A stretch of 64,000 bases of DNA, taken from the NCBI GenBank assembly GCA_905182645.1, contig CAJJCJ010000002.1:175133-239132 (forward strand), in the 5' to 3' direction. Shown here one piece after another: positions 63,542-64,000 of this stretch. Within the stretch, counting starts at the first letter, position 1. Each line of letters starts with the position of its first letter. Under the pieces are notes generated by a model. It ran no database searches. It was not told the DNA's origin and worked only from the letters and a program-made list of their open reading frames with translations. This stretch comes from an uncultured Sulfitobacter sp. GTDB taxonomy: Bacteria > Pseudomonadota > Alphaproteobacteria > Rhodobacterales > Rhodobacteraceae. The position numbers and the translations under genes are program-made.

Positions 63542-64000
63542 ATGAAGTATCGTCGCAGGATCTATTATTCAGCCGAACAGCGTGCCGATATCTGGGATCG
63601 ATGGCAGCGTGGCGAGTCGATGAGGTCGATTGGACGCGTTTTTGATCGCCAATCATCGTCGGTATTTTCCGTGATTTCACCAACGGGCGGAATACGTCCA
63701 CCTGATCGCAGACGCGGTCAGTTCTGCATTGAGCCTTGCTGAGCGTGAAGAGATATCTCTTAGGGCTCAGCACCAAGCAATCTCTCGCGGAAATTGCGCG
63801 TCAGTTGCGACGTACGCCTTCAACGATCAGCCGTGAGGTACGACGCAATGGGGGCAAGTTGGGCTATCGCGCAACGGCATCAGACCAAGCGGCATGGGAT
63901 CGGGCTCTGCGCCCCAAGATGTGCAAGTTGGCTTGTCACCCGATGTTGGCCCGCGCAGTATCCGCAAAGTTACGGCGCAAGTGGTCGCCAGAACAATTAC
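63542..64000 (+). pseudogene. IS30-family transposase, frameshifted and cut by window end
   Basis: The first frame reads MKYRRRIYYSAEQRADIWDR, with HTH-like RGESMRSIGRVFDRQSSSVF, and stops at 63742. Near 63712 the homologous reading moves to another frame (ALSLAEREEIS), and near 63755 to a third (LSTKQSLAEIARQLRRTPST, ISREVRRNGGKLGYRATASD), which stays open to the window edge. With two frameshifts it is a dead copy, or the sequence has errors here. The catalytic DDE core would lie beyond 64000. Confidence 0.8.

Noticed and set aside
63363..63776. 137-codon minus-strand frame at the window end
   Set aside because: Most of it is antisense to the IS30 transposase. The last ~45 residues look protein-like but cannot be assigned.

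Overview
The window comes from an alphaproteobacterium of the order Rhodobacterales (marine Roseobacter group). The TamB end, class I lysyl-tRNA synthetase, tesA/ybbAP synteny, mreBCD-mrdA-rodA block, paired cold-shock genes, a DmdA-like demethylase and an FeS-type photolyase all fit. Abundant insertion sequences and several decayed genes recall Octadecabacter/Loktanella-type genomes; the genus is inference, because no rRNA is present.

Layout. 1-3417 is the end of tamB. 3414-9327 (minus) is a tight catabolic-looking operon (TPP lyase, alpha/beta hydrolase, AA_synth protein, luciferase-like monooxygenase, aldehyde dehydrogenase) with a divergent LysR gene. 10245-10863 is the scar of a deleted peptide ABC transporter. 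A hemerythrin-like gene and acsA follow. 13925-18392 is an accessory patch: two IS3-type elements, a cysteine-rich ORF cut by one of them, and a frameshifted beta-helix protein gene cut by the other. 18508-28525 is mostly housekeeping (lysS, terB-like, dacB, nadD, ettA) plus an aldo/keto reductase-GH43-beta-propeller trio. 28613-30342 has a PhnA-like gene and two tandem csp genes with related 5' leaders. 30403-37944 has tesA, ybbAP-like genes, gltX, a frameshifted DUF1801 gene and a frameshifted nadE. 38080-48693 has an 18-repeat MORN protein, an SDR gene, leuA behind a leucine-rich leader peptide, and the cell-elongation operon.

48690-57226 is mixed: SseB-like and UDG-like genes, a MscS tail remnant, tRNA-Gln, a decayed serine recombinase, an 820-bp IS6-type element, and a DmdA/OsmC/crotonase cluster whose next gene, an acyl-CoA ligase, survives as only 14 codons before the IS edge. 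An Lrp regulator, a pseudoazurin gene with ATA where its start should be, and a CIA30 protein follow. 57248-63167 is a six-gene operon of flavin photolyase-type proteins with small helper proteins and a UbiB/ABC1-type kinase. The window ends in a frameshifted IS30 transposase.

Two caveats. Single-base indels interrupt nadE and leuA, genes normally kept intact, so some frameshifts may be sequence errors; others coincide with deletions or IS insertions and look like real decay. All names rest on reading protein motifs by eye; no database search was run.
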